This document shows positions 24,576 through 36,680 of a DNA stretch of 64,000 nucleotides, piece by piece; within the stretch, counting starts at the first letter, position 1; each line of letters starts with the position of its first letter. Source of the stretch: Calliopsis andreniformis. Taxonomy: Eukaryota; Arthropoda; Insecta; Hymenoptera; Andrenidae. The position numbers and the translations under genes are program-made. A model generated the notes under the pieces. The model ran no database searches. It was not told the DNA's origin and saw only the letters and a program-made list of their open reading frames with translations. The DNA lies in NCBI RefSeq assembly GCF_051401765.1, contig NC_135068.1, forward strand, positions 434,001 through 498,000, read 5' to 3'.

Positions 24576-26979
24576 GAGGAGCAACGCCGTAGAGTGAAGA
24601 CTACTTTGCCCGGAATGTAGAAATGGCAATTACTTTCACACTGATGGCAATTACTCCTTTTATTCAATTGAAAAACTGTTGAAGTTATATTGTATTTTAT
24701 GCTTCTGGCGTTGACTTCTACGGCCCTAACTATTCGATCTGGTGCAGCAGCACCCGAGAGTGAAGCCTAGCTTGCCGGGAACGTAGAAATAGCCATTACT
24801 TTGACATCCATTGCATCTGCTCCTGTCATACGTTCGCATACCTGTTGTATTTATTTTGTATTTTGATCATGTCGCGATGATTTCTCTGTCCCAGACTCAT
24901 CCATCTGGTGAAGCAACGCCTTTGGTTGAAGCCTAGGTTTCCCAGAACGTTGAAATGACCTTTACATTCATACTGGTAGCAATTATTCCTCTTATACGAC
25001 TGAAAATCTGCTGTATTTATATTGTATTTTAATCCTCTAGCGTTGATTTCTAAGGTTCAAATCATCCACCTGGTGAGGCAACGCCCTAGAGTGAAGCCTA
25101 GGTTGCCCGGAACGTAGAAAGGACCATTACTTATGCACTGGTTGCAATTATTCCTTTTATACGATGGGAAATCTGTTGTATTTATATTGTATTTTATGCT
25201 TCTGGCGTTGACTTCTAAGGCCCTAGCTATTCGATCTGATGGTGCAACGCCCTAGAGTGAAGCCTAACTTGCACGGAACGTTGAAATTACCATTACCTTG
25301 ACTACCGTTGCATCTGCTCCTGTCATACGTTCGCTAACCTGTTGTATTTATTATGTATTTTAATCATGTGGCGATGGTTTCTAAGGCCCAAACTCATCCA
25401 TATGGTGAAGCAACACCCTTGGTTGAAGGCTAGGATGCCCGGAACGTTGAAATGACCTTTACGTTTACACTGGTAGCAATTATTCCTCTTATACGATTGA
25501 AAATCAGTTGCATTTGCATTGTATTTTATGCTCCTGGCGTTGACTTCTAAGGCCCTAACTCTTCGATCTGGAGGAGCAACGATGCAGAGTGAAGGCTAGG
25601 TTGCCCGGAATGTAGGAATGGCCATTACTTTCATACCGATGGCAATTATTGCTTTTATACGATGGGAAATTCGTTGTATTTGTATTGTATTTTATGCTTC
25701 TGGCGTTGACTTCTAAGGCCCTAACTATTCGATCTGGAGGAGCAACACCCTAGAGTGAAGCCTAGCTTGCGCGGAACGTAGAAATGACCATTACTTTGAC
25801 ATCCGTTGCATCTGCTCCTGTCATACATTCGCTAACCTGTTGTATGTATTTTGTATTTTAATCATGTGGCGATGATTTCTAAGGTCCAAACCCATCCACC
25901 TAGTGAAGCAACGCCCTAGAGTGAAGCCTTGCTTGCCCGGAACGTAGAAATGACCATTACTTTGACATGCCTTGCATCTGCTCCTTTCATACGTTCGCAA
26001 ACCTGTTGTATTTGTTTTGTATTTTAATCATGTGGCGATGATTTCTGAGGCCCAAGCTCATCCATCTGGTGAAGCAACGCCCTCGGTTGAACCCTGGCTT
26101 GCCCGGAACGCTGAAATGACCTTTACGTCCACACTGGTAGCAATTATTCCTCTTATACGATTGAAAATCTGCTGTACTTATATAATATTTTTTGCTCCTG
26201 GCGTTGACTTCTAGGGCCCTAACTCTTCGATCTGGAGGAGCAACGCCGTAGAGTGAAGACTACTTTGCCCGGAATGTAGAAATGGCCATTACTTTCACAC
26301 TGATGGCAATTACTCATTTTATTCAATTGAAAATCTGTTGAAGTTATATTGTATTTTATGCTTCTGGCGTTGACTTCTAAGGCCCTAACTATTCGAACTG
26401 GTGCAGCAGCACCCGAGAGTGAAGCCTAGCTTGCCCGGAACGTAGAAATAGCCATTACTTTGACATCCCTTGCATCTGCTCCTGTCATACGTTCGCTAAC
26501 CTGTTGTATTTATTTTATATTTTGATCATGTCGCGATGATTTCTCTGGCCCAGACTCATCCATCTGGTGAAGCAACGCCTTTGGTTGAAGCCTAGGTTTC
26601 CCAGAACGTTGAAATGACCTTTACATTCATACTGGTGGCAATTATTCCTCTTATACGACTGAAAATCTGCTGTATTTATATTGTATTTTAATTCTCTGGC
26701 GTTGATTTCTAAGGTTCAAATCATCCACCTGGTGAGGCAACGCCCTAGAGTGAAGCCTAGGTTGCCCGGAACGTAGAAATGACCGTTACTTCCGCACTGG
26801 GTGCAATTATTCCTTTTATACGATGGGAAATCTGTTGCATTTATATTGTATTTTATGCTTCTGGCGTTGACTTCTAAGGCCCTAACTATTCCATGTGGTG
26901 GAGCAACGCCCTAGAGTAAAGTATAGCTTGCCTGGAACGTAGAAAGACCATTACTTTGACATCCGTTGCATCAGCTCCA
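24576..26979 (+). repeat. Mosaic satellite segment with 10- and 19-monomer spaced copies
   Basis: About 25325-25925 recurs 1,658 bp downstream at 26983-27583 (10 monomers), marked by AAATCAGTTGCATTTGCATT and CAACGATGCAGAG. About 26135-26985 recurs at 29282-30132 (offset 3,147 bp, about 19 monomers) and again, from about 44873, at 18,737 bp. Marks are GTACTTATATAATATTTTTT, GACTTCTAGGGCCCTAAC and GATTTCTCTGGCCCAGAC. No non-satellite sequence is seen. Confidence 0.85.
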
Positions 26980-29530
26980 GTCATACGTTCGCTAACCTGT
27001 TGTATTTATTATGTACTTTAATCATGTGGCGATGGTTTCTAAGGCCCAAACTCATCCATATGGTGAAGCAACACCCTTGGTTGAAGCCTAGTATGCCCGG
27101 AACGTTGGAATGACCTTTACGTTTACACTGGTAGCAATTATTCCTCTTATACGATTGAAAATCAGTTGCATTTGCATTGTATTTTATGCTCCTGGCGTTG
27201 ACTTCTAAGGCCCTAACTCTTCGATCTGGAGGAGCAACGATGCAGAGAGAAGGCTAGGTTGCCCGGAATGTAGGAATGGCCATTACTTTCATACCGATGG
27301 CAATTATTGCTTTTATACGATGGGAAATTCGTTGTATTTGTATTGTATTTTATGCTTCTGGCGTTGACTTCTAAGGCCCTAACTATTCGATCTGGAGGAG
27401 CAACACCCTAGAGTGAAGCCTAGCTTGCGCGGAACGTAGAAATGACCATTACATTGACATCCGTTGCATCTGCTCCTGTCATACATTCGCTAACCTGTTG
27501 TATGTATTTTGTATTTTAATCATGTGGCGATGATTTCTAAGGTCCAAAATCATCCACCTAGTGAAGCAACGCCCTAGAGTGAAGCCTAGGTTGCCCGCAC
27601 GTAGAAATGACCATTACTTTCGCACTGGTTGCAATTATTCCTTTTATACGATGGGAAGTCTGTTGTATTTATATTGTATTTTATGCTTCTGGCGTTGACC
27701 TCTAAGGCCCTAACTATTCGATTTGGTGAAGCAACGCCCTAGAGTAAAGCCTAGCTTGCCCGGAACGTTGAAATGACCATTACTTTGACATCCGTTGCAT
27801 CTGCTCCTGTCATACATTCGGTAACCTGTTGTATTTATTTTGTATTTTATTCATGTGCCGATTATTTCTAACCCAAGCTCATCCAGCTGGAGAGGCAACG
27901 CCCTTGGTTGAAGCCTAGGTTGCTCGGAACGTTGAAATGACCTTTACGTTCACACAGGTAGCAATTATTCCTCTTATACGATTGAAAATCTGTTGTATTT
28001 CCATTGTATTTTATGCTTCTGACGTTGACTTCTAAGGCCCTAACTTTTCGATCTGGTGGAGCAACACCCTAGAGTGAAGTAAAGCTTGCCTGGAACGTAG
28101 AAATGACCATTACTTTGACATCCGTTGCATCAGCTCCCGTCATACGTTCGCAAACCTGTTGTATTTATTTTGTATTTTAATCATGTGGCGATGATTTCTA
28201 AGGCCCAAACTCAGCCATCTGGTGAAGCAACGCCCTTGGCTGAAGCCTAGGTTGCCCGGAACGTTGAAATGACCTTTACGTTCACACTGGTAGCAATTAT
28301 TCCTCTTATACGATTGAAAATCTGCTGTATTTATATTGTATTTTATGCTCCTGTCGTTGACTTACAATGCCCTAACTCTTCGATCTGGTGGAGGAATGCA
28401 GTACAGTGAAGCCTATGTTGCCCGGAATGTAGAAATGGCCATTACTTCCACACTGATGGCAATTACTCCTTTTATTCAATTGAAAAACTGTTGAATTTGT
28501 ATTGTATTTTATGCTTCTGGTGTTGACTTCTAAGGCCTTAACTATTCGATCTGGTGGAGCAACGCCCTAGAGTGAAGCCTTGCTTGCCCGGATCGTAGAA
28601 ATGGCCATTACTTTGACATCCATTGCATCTGCTCCTTTCATACGTTCGCAAACCTGTTGTATTTATTTTGTATTTTAATCATGTGGCGATGATTTCTAAG
28701 GCACAAACGCACCCATCTGGTGAAGCAACGCCCTTGGTTCAAGCCTGGGTTGCCCGGAACGCTGAAATGACCTTTACGTTCACACTGGTAGCAATTATTC
28801 CTCTTATACGATTGAAAATCTTCTGTATTTATATTGTATTTTAATCCTCTTGCGTTGATTTCTAATGCTCAAATCATACGCCTGGTGAGGCAACGCCCTA
28901 GAGTGAAGCCTAGGTTGCCCGGAACGTAGAAATGACCATTACTTGCGCACTGGTTGCAATTATTCCTTTTATACGATGGGAAATCTGTGTATTTATACTG
29001 TATTTTATGCTTCTGGCGTTGACTTCTAAGGCCCTAGATATTCGATCTGGTGGAGCAACGCCATAGAGTGAGGTCTTGCTTGCCCGTAACGTAGAAATGG
29101 CCATTACTTTGACATCCGTTGCATCTGCTCCTGTCATACGTTCGCAAACTTGTTGTATTTATTTTGTATTTTAATCATGTGGCGATGATTTCTAAGGCCC
29201 AAACTCATCCATCTGGTGAATCAACGCCCTTGGCTGAAGCCTATGTTGCCCGGAACGTTGAAATGCCCTTTACGTTCACACTGGTAGCAATTATTCCTCT
29301 TATACGATTGAAAATCTGCTGTACTTATATAATATTTTTTGCTCCTGGCGTTGACTTCTAGGGCCCTAACTCTTCGATCTGGAGGAGCAACGCCGTAGAG
29401 TGAAGACTACTTTGCCCGGAATGTAGAAAAGTCCATTACTTTCACACTGATGGCAATTACTCCTTTTATTCAATTGAAAAACTGTTGAAGTTATATTGTA
29501 TTTTATGCTTCTGGCGTTGACTTCTAAGGC
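26980..29530 (+). repeat. ~2.55-kb block, copy 1 (offset 4,477 bp)
   Basis: This block recurs at 31457-34007 with almost no differences seen. Shared marks include TTATTATGTACTTTAATCAT, CATCCATATGGTGAAGCAAC, TTTCTAACCCAAGCTCATCC, GACTTACAATGCCCTAAC and the one-base-short ATCTGTGTATTTATACTG. The offset corresponds to 27 monomers. The intervening 1.9 kb is not repeated in phase, so this is a spaced duplication or the remnant of a larger unit. Confidence 0.85.
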
Positions 29531-31456
29531 CCTAACTATTCGAACTGGTGCAGCAGCACCCGAGAGTGAAGCCTAGCTTGCCCGGAACGTAGAAATAGCC
29601 ATTACTTTGACATCCCTTGCATCTGCTCCTGTCATACGTTCGCTAACCTGTTGTATTTATTTTATATTTTGATCATGTCGCGATGATTTCTCTGGCCCAG
29701 ACTCATCCATCTGGTGAAGCAACGCCTTTGGTTGAAGCCTAGGTTTCCCAGAACGTTGAAATGACCTTTACATTCATACTGGTGGCAATTATTCCTCTTA
29801 TACGACTGAAAATCTGCTGTATTTATATTGTATTTTAATTCTCTGGCGTTGATTTCTAAGGTTCAAATCATCCACCTGGTGAGGCAACGCCCTAGAGTGA
29901 AGCCTAGGTTGCCCGGAACGTAGAAATGACCGTTACTTCCGCACTGGGTGCAATTATTCCTTTTATACGATGGGAAATCTGTTGCATTTATATTGTATTT
30001 TATGCTTCTGGCGTTGACTTCTAAGGCCCTAACTATTCCATGTGGTGGAGCAACGCCCTAGAGTAAAGTATAGCTTGCCTGGAACGTAGAAAGACCATTA
30101 CTTTGACATCCGTTGCATCAGCTCCAGTCATACGTTCGCAAACTTGTTGTATTTATTTTGTATTTTAATCATGTGGCGACGATTTCTAAGGCCCAAACTC
30201 ATCCATCTGGTGAAGCAACGCCCTTGGCTGAAGCCTATGTTGCCCGGAACGCTGAAATGACCTTTACGTTCACACTGGTAGCAATTATTCCTCTTATACG
30301 ATTGAAAATCTGCTGTACTTATATAATATTTTTTGCTCCTGGCGTTGACTTCTAGGGCCCTAACTCTTCGATCTGGAGGAGCAACGCCGTAGAGTCCAGA
30401 CTACTATTTTCTCCGGAATGTAGAAATGGCCATTACTTTCACACTGATGGCAATTACTCCTTTTATTCAATTGAAAAACTATTGAAGTTAAATTGTATTT
30501 TATGCTTCTGGCGTTGACTTCTAAGGCCCTAACTATTCGATCTGGTGCAGCAGCACCCTAGAGTGAAGCCTAGCTTGCCGGGAACGTAGAAATAGCCATT
30601 ACTTTGACATCCATTGCATCTGCTCCTGTCATACGTTCGCATACCTGTTGTATTTATTTTGTATTTTGATCATGTCGCGATGATTTCTCTGTCCCAGACT
30701 CATCCATCTGGTGAAGCAACGCCTTTGGTTGAAGCCTAGGTTTCCCAGAACGTTGAAATGACCTTTACATTCATACTGGTAGCAATTATTCCTCTTATAT
30801 GACTGAAAATCTGCTGTATTTATATTGTATTTTAATCCTCTAGCGTTGATTTCTAAGGTTCAAATCATCCACCTGGTGAGGCAACGCCCTAGAGTGAAGC
30901 CTAGGTTGCCCGGAACGTAGAAATGACCATTACTTATGCACTGGTTGCAATTATTCCTTTTATACGATGGGAAATCTGTTGTATTTATATTGTATTTTAT
31001 GCTTCTGGCGTTGACTTCTAAGGCCCTAACTATTCGATCTGATGGTGCAACGCCCTAGAATGAAGCCTAACTTGCACGGAACGTTGAAATGACCATTACT
31101 TAGACTACCGTTGCATCTGCTCCTGTCATACGTTCGCTAACCTGTTGTATGTATTTTGTATTTTAATCTTGTGGCGATGATTTCAAAGGTACAAGCTCAT
31201 CAACCTGGTGAGGCAGCACCCTAGAGCGAAGCCTAGGTTGCCCGGAACGTAGAAATGACCCTTACGTTCACACAGGTAGCAATTATTCCTCTTATACGAT
31301 TGAAAATCTGCTGTATTTACATTGTATTTTATGCTTCTGGCGTTGACTTCTAAGTCTCTAACTATTCGATCAGATGGTGCAACGCCCTAGAGTGAAGCCT
31401 AGCTTGCACGGAACGTTGAAATGACCATTACTTTGACTACCGTTGCATCTGCTCCT
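29531..31456 (+). repeat. Spacer between the two 2.55-kb copies
   Basis: Satellite throughout. The first 600 bp copies 26384-26985 (offset 3,147 bp). About 30400-30416 carries a local insertion, GACTACTATTTTCTCCGG where sister copies have GACTACTTTGCCCGG. The remainder consists of A, B, C and D monomers, with AACTTGCACGG-type C monomers near 31070. Confidence 0.8.
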
Positions 31457-34007
31457 GTCATACGTTCGCTAACCTGTTGTATTTATTATGTACTTTAATC
31501 ATGTGGCGATGGTTTCTAAGGCCCAAACTCATCCATATGGTGAAGCAACACCCTTGGTTGAAGCCTAGTATGCCCGGAACGTTGAAATGACCTTTACGTT
31601 TACACTGGTAGCAATTATTCCTCTTATACGATTGAAAATCAGTTGCATTTGCATTGTATTTTATGCTCCTGGCGTTGACTTCTAAGGCCCTAACTCTTCG
31701 ATCTGGAGGAGCAACGATGCAGAGAGAAGGCTAGGTTGCCCGGAATGTAGGAATGGCCATTACTTTCATACCGATGGCAATTATTGCTTTTATACGATGG
31801 GAAATTCGTTGTATTTGTATTGTATTTTATGCTTCTGGCGTTGACTTCTAAGGCCCTAACTATTCGATCTGGAGGAGCAACACCCTAGAGTGAAGCCTAG
31901 CTTGCGCGGAACGTAGAAATGACCATTACATTGACATCCGTTGCATCTGCTCCTGTCATACATTCGCTAACCTGTTGTATGTATTTTGTATTTTAATCAT
32001 GTGGCGATGATTTCTAAGGTCCAAAATCATCCACCTAGTGAAGCAACGCCCTAGAGTGAAGCCTAGGTTGCCCGCACGTAGAAATGACCATTACTTTCGC
32101 ACTGGTTGCAATTATTCCTTTTATACGATGGGAAGTCTGTTGTATTTATATTGTATTTTATGCTTCTGGCGTTGACCTCTAAGGCCCTAACTATTCGATT
32201 TGGTGAAGCAACGCCCTAGAGTAAAGCCTAGCTTGCCCGGAACGTTGAAATGACCATTACTTTGACATCCGTTGCATCTGCTCCTGTCATACATTCGGTA
32301 ACCTGTTGTATTTATTTTGTATTTTATTCATGTGCCGATTATTTCTAACCCAAGCTCATCCAGCTGGAGAGGCAACGCCCTTGGTTGAAGCCTAGGTTGC
32401 TCGGAACGTTGAAATGACCTTTACGTTCACACAGGTAGCAATTATTCCTCTTATACGATTGAAAATCTGTTGTATTTCCATTGTATTTTATGCTTCTGAC
32501 GTTGACTTCTAAGGCCCTAACTTTTCGATCTGGTGGAGCAACACCCTAGAGTGAAGTAAAGCTTGCCTGGAACGTAGAAATGACCATTACTTTGACATCC
32601 GTTGCATCAGCTCCCGTCATACGTTCGCAAACCTGTTGTATTTATTTTGTATTTTAATCATGTGGCGATGATTTCTAAGGCCCAAACTCAGCCATCTGGT
32701 GAAGCAACGCCCTTGGCTGAAGCCTAGGTTGCCCGGAACGTTGAAATGACCTTTACGTTCACACTGGTAGCAATTATTCCTCTTATACGATTGAAAATCT
32801 GCTGTATTTATATTGTATTTTATGCTCCTGTCGTTGACTTACAATGCCCTAACTCTTCGATCTGGTGGAGGAATGCAGTACAGTGAAGCCTATGTTGCCC
32901 GGAATGTAGAAATGGCCATTACTTCCACACTGATGGCAATTACTCCTTTTATTCAATTGAAAAACTGTTGAATTTGTATTGTATTTTATGCTTCTGGTGT
33001 TGACTTCTAAGGCCTTAACTATTCGATCTGGTGGAGCAACGCCCTAGAGTGAAGCCTTGCTTGCCCGGATCGTAGAAATGGCCATTACTTTGACATCCAT
33101 TGCATCTGCTCCTTTCATACGTTCGCAAACCTGTTGTATTTATTTTGTATTTTAATCATGTGGCGATGATTTCTAAGGCACAAACGCACCCATCTGGTGA
33201 AGCAACGCCCTTGGTTCAAGCCTGGGTTGCCCGGAACGCTGAAATGACCTTTACGTTCACACTGGTAGCAATTATTCCTCTTATACGATTGAAAATCTTC
33301 TGTATTTATATTGTATTTTAATCCTCTTGCGTTGATTTCTAATGCTCAAATCATACGCCTGGTGAGGCAACGCCCTAGAGTGAAGCCTAGGTTGCCCGGA
33401 ACGTAGAAATGACCATTACTTGCGCACTGGTTGCAATTATTCCTTTTATACGATGGGAAATCTGTGTATTTATACTGTATTTTATGCTTCTGGCGTTGAC
33501 TTCTAAGGCCCTAGATATTCGATCTGGTGGAGCAACGCCATAGAGTGAGGTCTTGCTTGCCCGTAACGTAGAAATGGCCATTACTTTGACATCCGTTGCA
33601 TCTGCTCCTGTCATACGTTCGCAAACTTGTTGTATTTATTTTGTATTTTAATCATGTGGCGATGATTTCTAAGGCCCAAACTCATCCATCTGGTGAATCA
33701 ACGCCCTTGGCTGAAGCCTATGTTGCCCGGAACGTTGAAATGCCCTTTACGTTCACACTGGTAGCAATTATTCCTCTTATACGATTGAAAATCTGCTGTA
33801 CTTATATAATATTTTTTGCTCCTGGCGTTGACTTCTAGGGCCCTAACTCTTCGATCTGGAGGAGCAACGCCGTAGAGTGAAGACTACTTTGCCCGGAATG
33901 TAGAAAAGTCCATTACTTTCACACTGATGGCAATTACTCCTTTTATTCAATTGAAAAACTGTTGAAGTTATATTGTATGTTATGCTTCTGGCGTTGACTT
34001 CTAAGGC
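31457..34007 (+). repeat. ~2.55-kb block, copy 2 (offset 4,477 bp)
   Basis: Near-identical copy of 26980-29530. Identity is lost near 34000, where this copy reads TATTGTATGTTATGC and then ATTCGATCTGGTGCAGC instead of ATTCGAACTGGTGCAGC. Parts of the block (about 32620-33970) reappear at 56580-57530 and 61060-62010, inside the 27-monomer HOR. This 27-mer spacing and the later HOR are therefore probably related by descent. Confidence 0.85.
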
Positions 34008-36183
34008 CCTAACTATTCGATCTGGTGCAGCAGCACCCTAGAGTGAAGCCTAGCTTGCCCGGAACGTAGAAATAGCCATTACTTTGACATCCATTGCATC
34101 TGCTCTTGTCATACGTTCGCATACCTGTTGTATTTATTTTGTATTTTAATCATGTCACGATGATTTCTCAGGGACAGACTCATCCATCTGGTGAAGCAAC
34201 GCCTTTGGTTGAAGCCTAGGTTTCCCAAAACGTTGCAATGACCTTTACATTCATACTGGTAGCAATTATTCCTCTTATACGACTGAAAAACTGCTTTATT
34301 TATATTGTATTTTATGCACCTGGCGTTGACTTCTAAGGCCCTAAATCTTCGATCTGGATGAGCAACGCCCTAGAGCGAAGCCTAGCTTGCCCGGAACGTA
34401 GAAATGGCCATTACTTTGACTTCCGTTGCATCTGCTCCTGTCATACGTTCGCAAACCTGTTGTATTTATTTTGTATTTTAATCATGTGGCGATGATTTCT
34501 AAGGCCCAAACTCATCCATCTGGTGAAGCAACGCCCTTGGCTGAAGCCTCGGTTGCCCGGAACGTTGAAATGACCTTTACGTTCTCGCTGGTAGCAATTA
34601 TTCCTCTTATACGATTGAAAATCTGCTGTATTTATATTGTATTTTAATCCTCTGGCGTTGACTTCTAAGGCCCAAGCTATTCGATCTGGTGGAGCAGCGC
34701 CCTAGGGTGAGGCCTAGCTTGCCCGGAAGGTAGAAATGACCATTACTTTGACATCCGTTGCATCTCTTCCTGTCGTACTTTCGCAAACCTGTTGTATTTA
34801 TTTTGTATTTTAATCATGTGGCAATGATTTCTAAGGACCAAACTCATGCATCTGGTGAAGCAACGCCGTTGGTTGAAGCCTAGGATTCCCGGAACGTTGA
34901 AATGACCTTTACGTTCACACTGGTAGCAATTATTCCCCTTATACGATTGAAAATCTGCTGTATTTATATTGTATTTTATGCTCCCGGCGTTGACTTCTAA
35001 GGCCCTAACTCTTCGATCTGGTGGAGCAACGCCGTAGAGTGAAGGCTAGGTTGCCCGGAATGTAGAAATGCCCATTACTTTCTCACTGATGGCAATTGCT
35101 CCTTTGATTCAATTGAAAAACTGTTGCATTTAAATTGTATTTTATGCTTCTGGCGTTGAGTTCTAAGGCCCTAACTATTCGATCTGGTGGAGCAACGCCC
35201 TAGAGTGAAGCCTAGGTTGCCCGGAACGTAGAAATGACCATTACATTGAAATCCGTTGCATCTGCTCCAGTGATACCTTCGCAAACCTGATGTATTGATT
35301 TTGTATTTTAATCATGTGACGATGATTTCTAAGGCCCAAACTCATCCATCCGGTGAAGCAACGCCCTTGGCTGAAGCCTAGGTTGCCCGCAACGTAGACA
35401 TGACCTTTACGTTCACATTGGTAGCAATTATTCCTCTTATACGATTGAAAATCTGCTGTATTTATATTGTATTTTATGCTCCAGGCGTTGACTTCTAAGG
35501 CCCTAACTCTTCGATCTGGTGGAGGAATGCAGTAGAGTGAAGCCTATGTTGCCCGGAATGTAGAAATGGCCATTACATCCACACTGATGGTAATTACTCC
35601 TTTTATTCAATTGAAAAACTGTTGAATTTGTATTGTATTTTATGCTTCTGGCGTTGACTTCTAAGGCCTTAACTATTCGATCTGGTGGAGCAACGCCCTA
35701 GAGTGAAGCCTTGCTTGCCCGGAACGTAGAAATGACCATTACTTTGACATGCATTGCATCTGCTCCTGTCATACGTTCGCATACCTGTTGTATTTATTTT
35801 GTATTTTGATCATGTCGCGATGATTTCTCTGGCCCAGACTCATCCATCTGGTGAAGCAACGCCTTTGGTTGAAGCATAGGTTTCCCAGAACGTTGAAATG
35901 ACCTTTACATTCATACTGGTAGCAATTACTCCTCTTATACGACTGAAAATCTGCTGTATTTATATTGTATTTTAATCCTCTGGCGTTGATTTCTAAGGTT
36001 CAAATCATCCACCTGGTGAGGCAACGCCCTAGAGTGAAGCCTAGGTTGCCCGGAACGTAGAAATGACCATTACTTGCGCACTGGTTGCAATTATTCCTTT
36101 TATACGATGGGAAATCTGTTGTATTTATATTGTATTTTATGCTTCTGGCGTTGACTTCTAAGGCCCTAACTATTCGATCTGAT

Positions 36184-36349
36184 GGTGCAACGCCCTAGAG
36201 TGAAGCCTAGCTTGCACGGAACGTTGAAATGACCATTACTTTGACTACCGTTGCATCTGCTCCTGTCATACGTTCGCTAACCTGTTGTATTTATTATGTA
36301 TTTTAATCATGTGGCGATGGTTCCTAAGGCCCAAACTCATCGATATGGT
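36184..36349 (+). repeat. Exemplar C-class monomer (166 bp)
   Basis: Representative of the C class. It opens with GG(A/T)GCAACGCCCTAGAGTGA, and its diagnostic middle reads CCGTTGCATCTGCTCCTGTC followed by ATACGTTCG(C)AAACCTGTTG; this copy has GCTAACC, a subclass variant. The 3' part carries TTATTTTGTATTTTAATCAT in the typical form (here TTATTATGTATTTTAATCAT), then GTGGCGATG. C is normally followed by an A-class monomer. The boundary is drawn after the recurring CTGGT, an arbitrary but consistent phase. C differs from B mainly between monomer positions 60 and 100. Confidence 0.9.
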
Positions 36350-36514
36350 GAAGCAACACCCTTGGTTGAAGCCTAGGATGCCCGGAACGTTGAAATGACC
36401 TTTACGTTTACACTGGTAGCAATTATTCCTCTTATACGATTGAAAACCTTCTGTATTTATATTGTATTTTAATCCTCTTGCGTTGATTTCTAAGGCTCAA
36501 ATCATACGCCTGGT
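36350..36514 (+). repeat. Exemplar A-class monomer (165 bp)
   Basis: Representative of the A class. It is recognised by GAAGCAAC(G/A)CCCTTGGTTG near the 5' end, CTTTACGTTCACACTGGTAG (this copy has TTTACGTTTACAC) and CTCTTATACGATTGAAAA. The 3' end is TTTTAATCCTCT(G/T)GCGTTG then TTTCTAAGG. This copy is one base short in the segment before CCTGGT. By hand count the A and B consensuses differ at about 23 of 166 positions. A follows C and precedes B or D. Confidence 0.9.
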
Positions 36515-36680
36515 GAGGCAACGCCCTAGAGTGAAGCCTAGGTTGCCCGGAACGTAGAAATGACCGTTACTTCCGCACTGGGTGCAATTATTCCTTTTAT
36601 ACGATGGGAAATCTGTTGCATTTGTATTGTATTTTATGCTTCTGGCGTTGACTTCTAAGGCCTTAGATATTCGATCTGGT
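36515..36680 (+). repeat. Exemplar B-class monomer (166 bp), completing a C-A-B trimer
   Basis: Representative of the B class. It opens GAGGCAACGCCCTAGAGTGA and is diagnosed by CGCACTGG(T/G)TGCAATTATT, CCTTTTATACGATGGGAAAT and a 3' end of TTTTATGCTTCTGGCGTTGA then CTTCTAAGGCC. With the two preceding monomers it forms a C-A-B trimer of 497 bp, the commonest local order in the window. Spacings of about 498 bp recur throughout (for example between near-identical segments at 22654 and 23151). Confidence 0.9.
36545..36567 (+). other. Best-conserved core of the monomer (exemplar position)
   Basis: GCCCGGAACGT(T/A)GAAATGAC is the longest segment kept nearly unchanged in the A, B and C consensuses; D has GGAATGTAGAAATGGCC. 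It sits about 31-50 bases into each monomer. Conservation between classes that differ by 14-17% elsewhere could mean a protein-binding site, or simply a preferred recombination and conversion interval. It does not match the CENP-B box. Confidence 0.5.

Noticed and set aside
26160..26200. TATATAATATTTTTT as a TATA-box promoter
   Set aside because: It is a variant of the ordinary AT-rich segment (TATATTGTATTTTAT), recurring in several copied monomers near 29330, 44915, 47400, 56355 and 59505, with no gene downstream.
36545..36561. CENP-B box in the conserved core
   Set aside because: Compared with the reverse complement of the box core (NCCCGNNTNNNNCGAAN), GCCCGGAACGTAGAAAT matches 6 of 9 fixed positions, missing the T and the CG of CGAA. 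That is not enough for a call, and I saw no copy with a full match.
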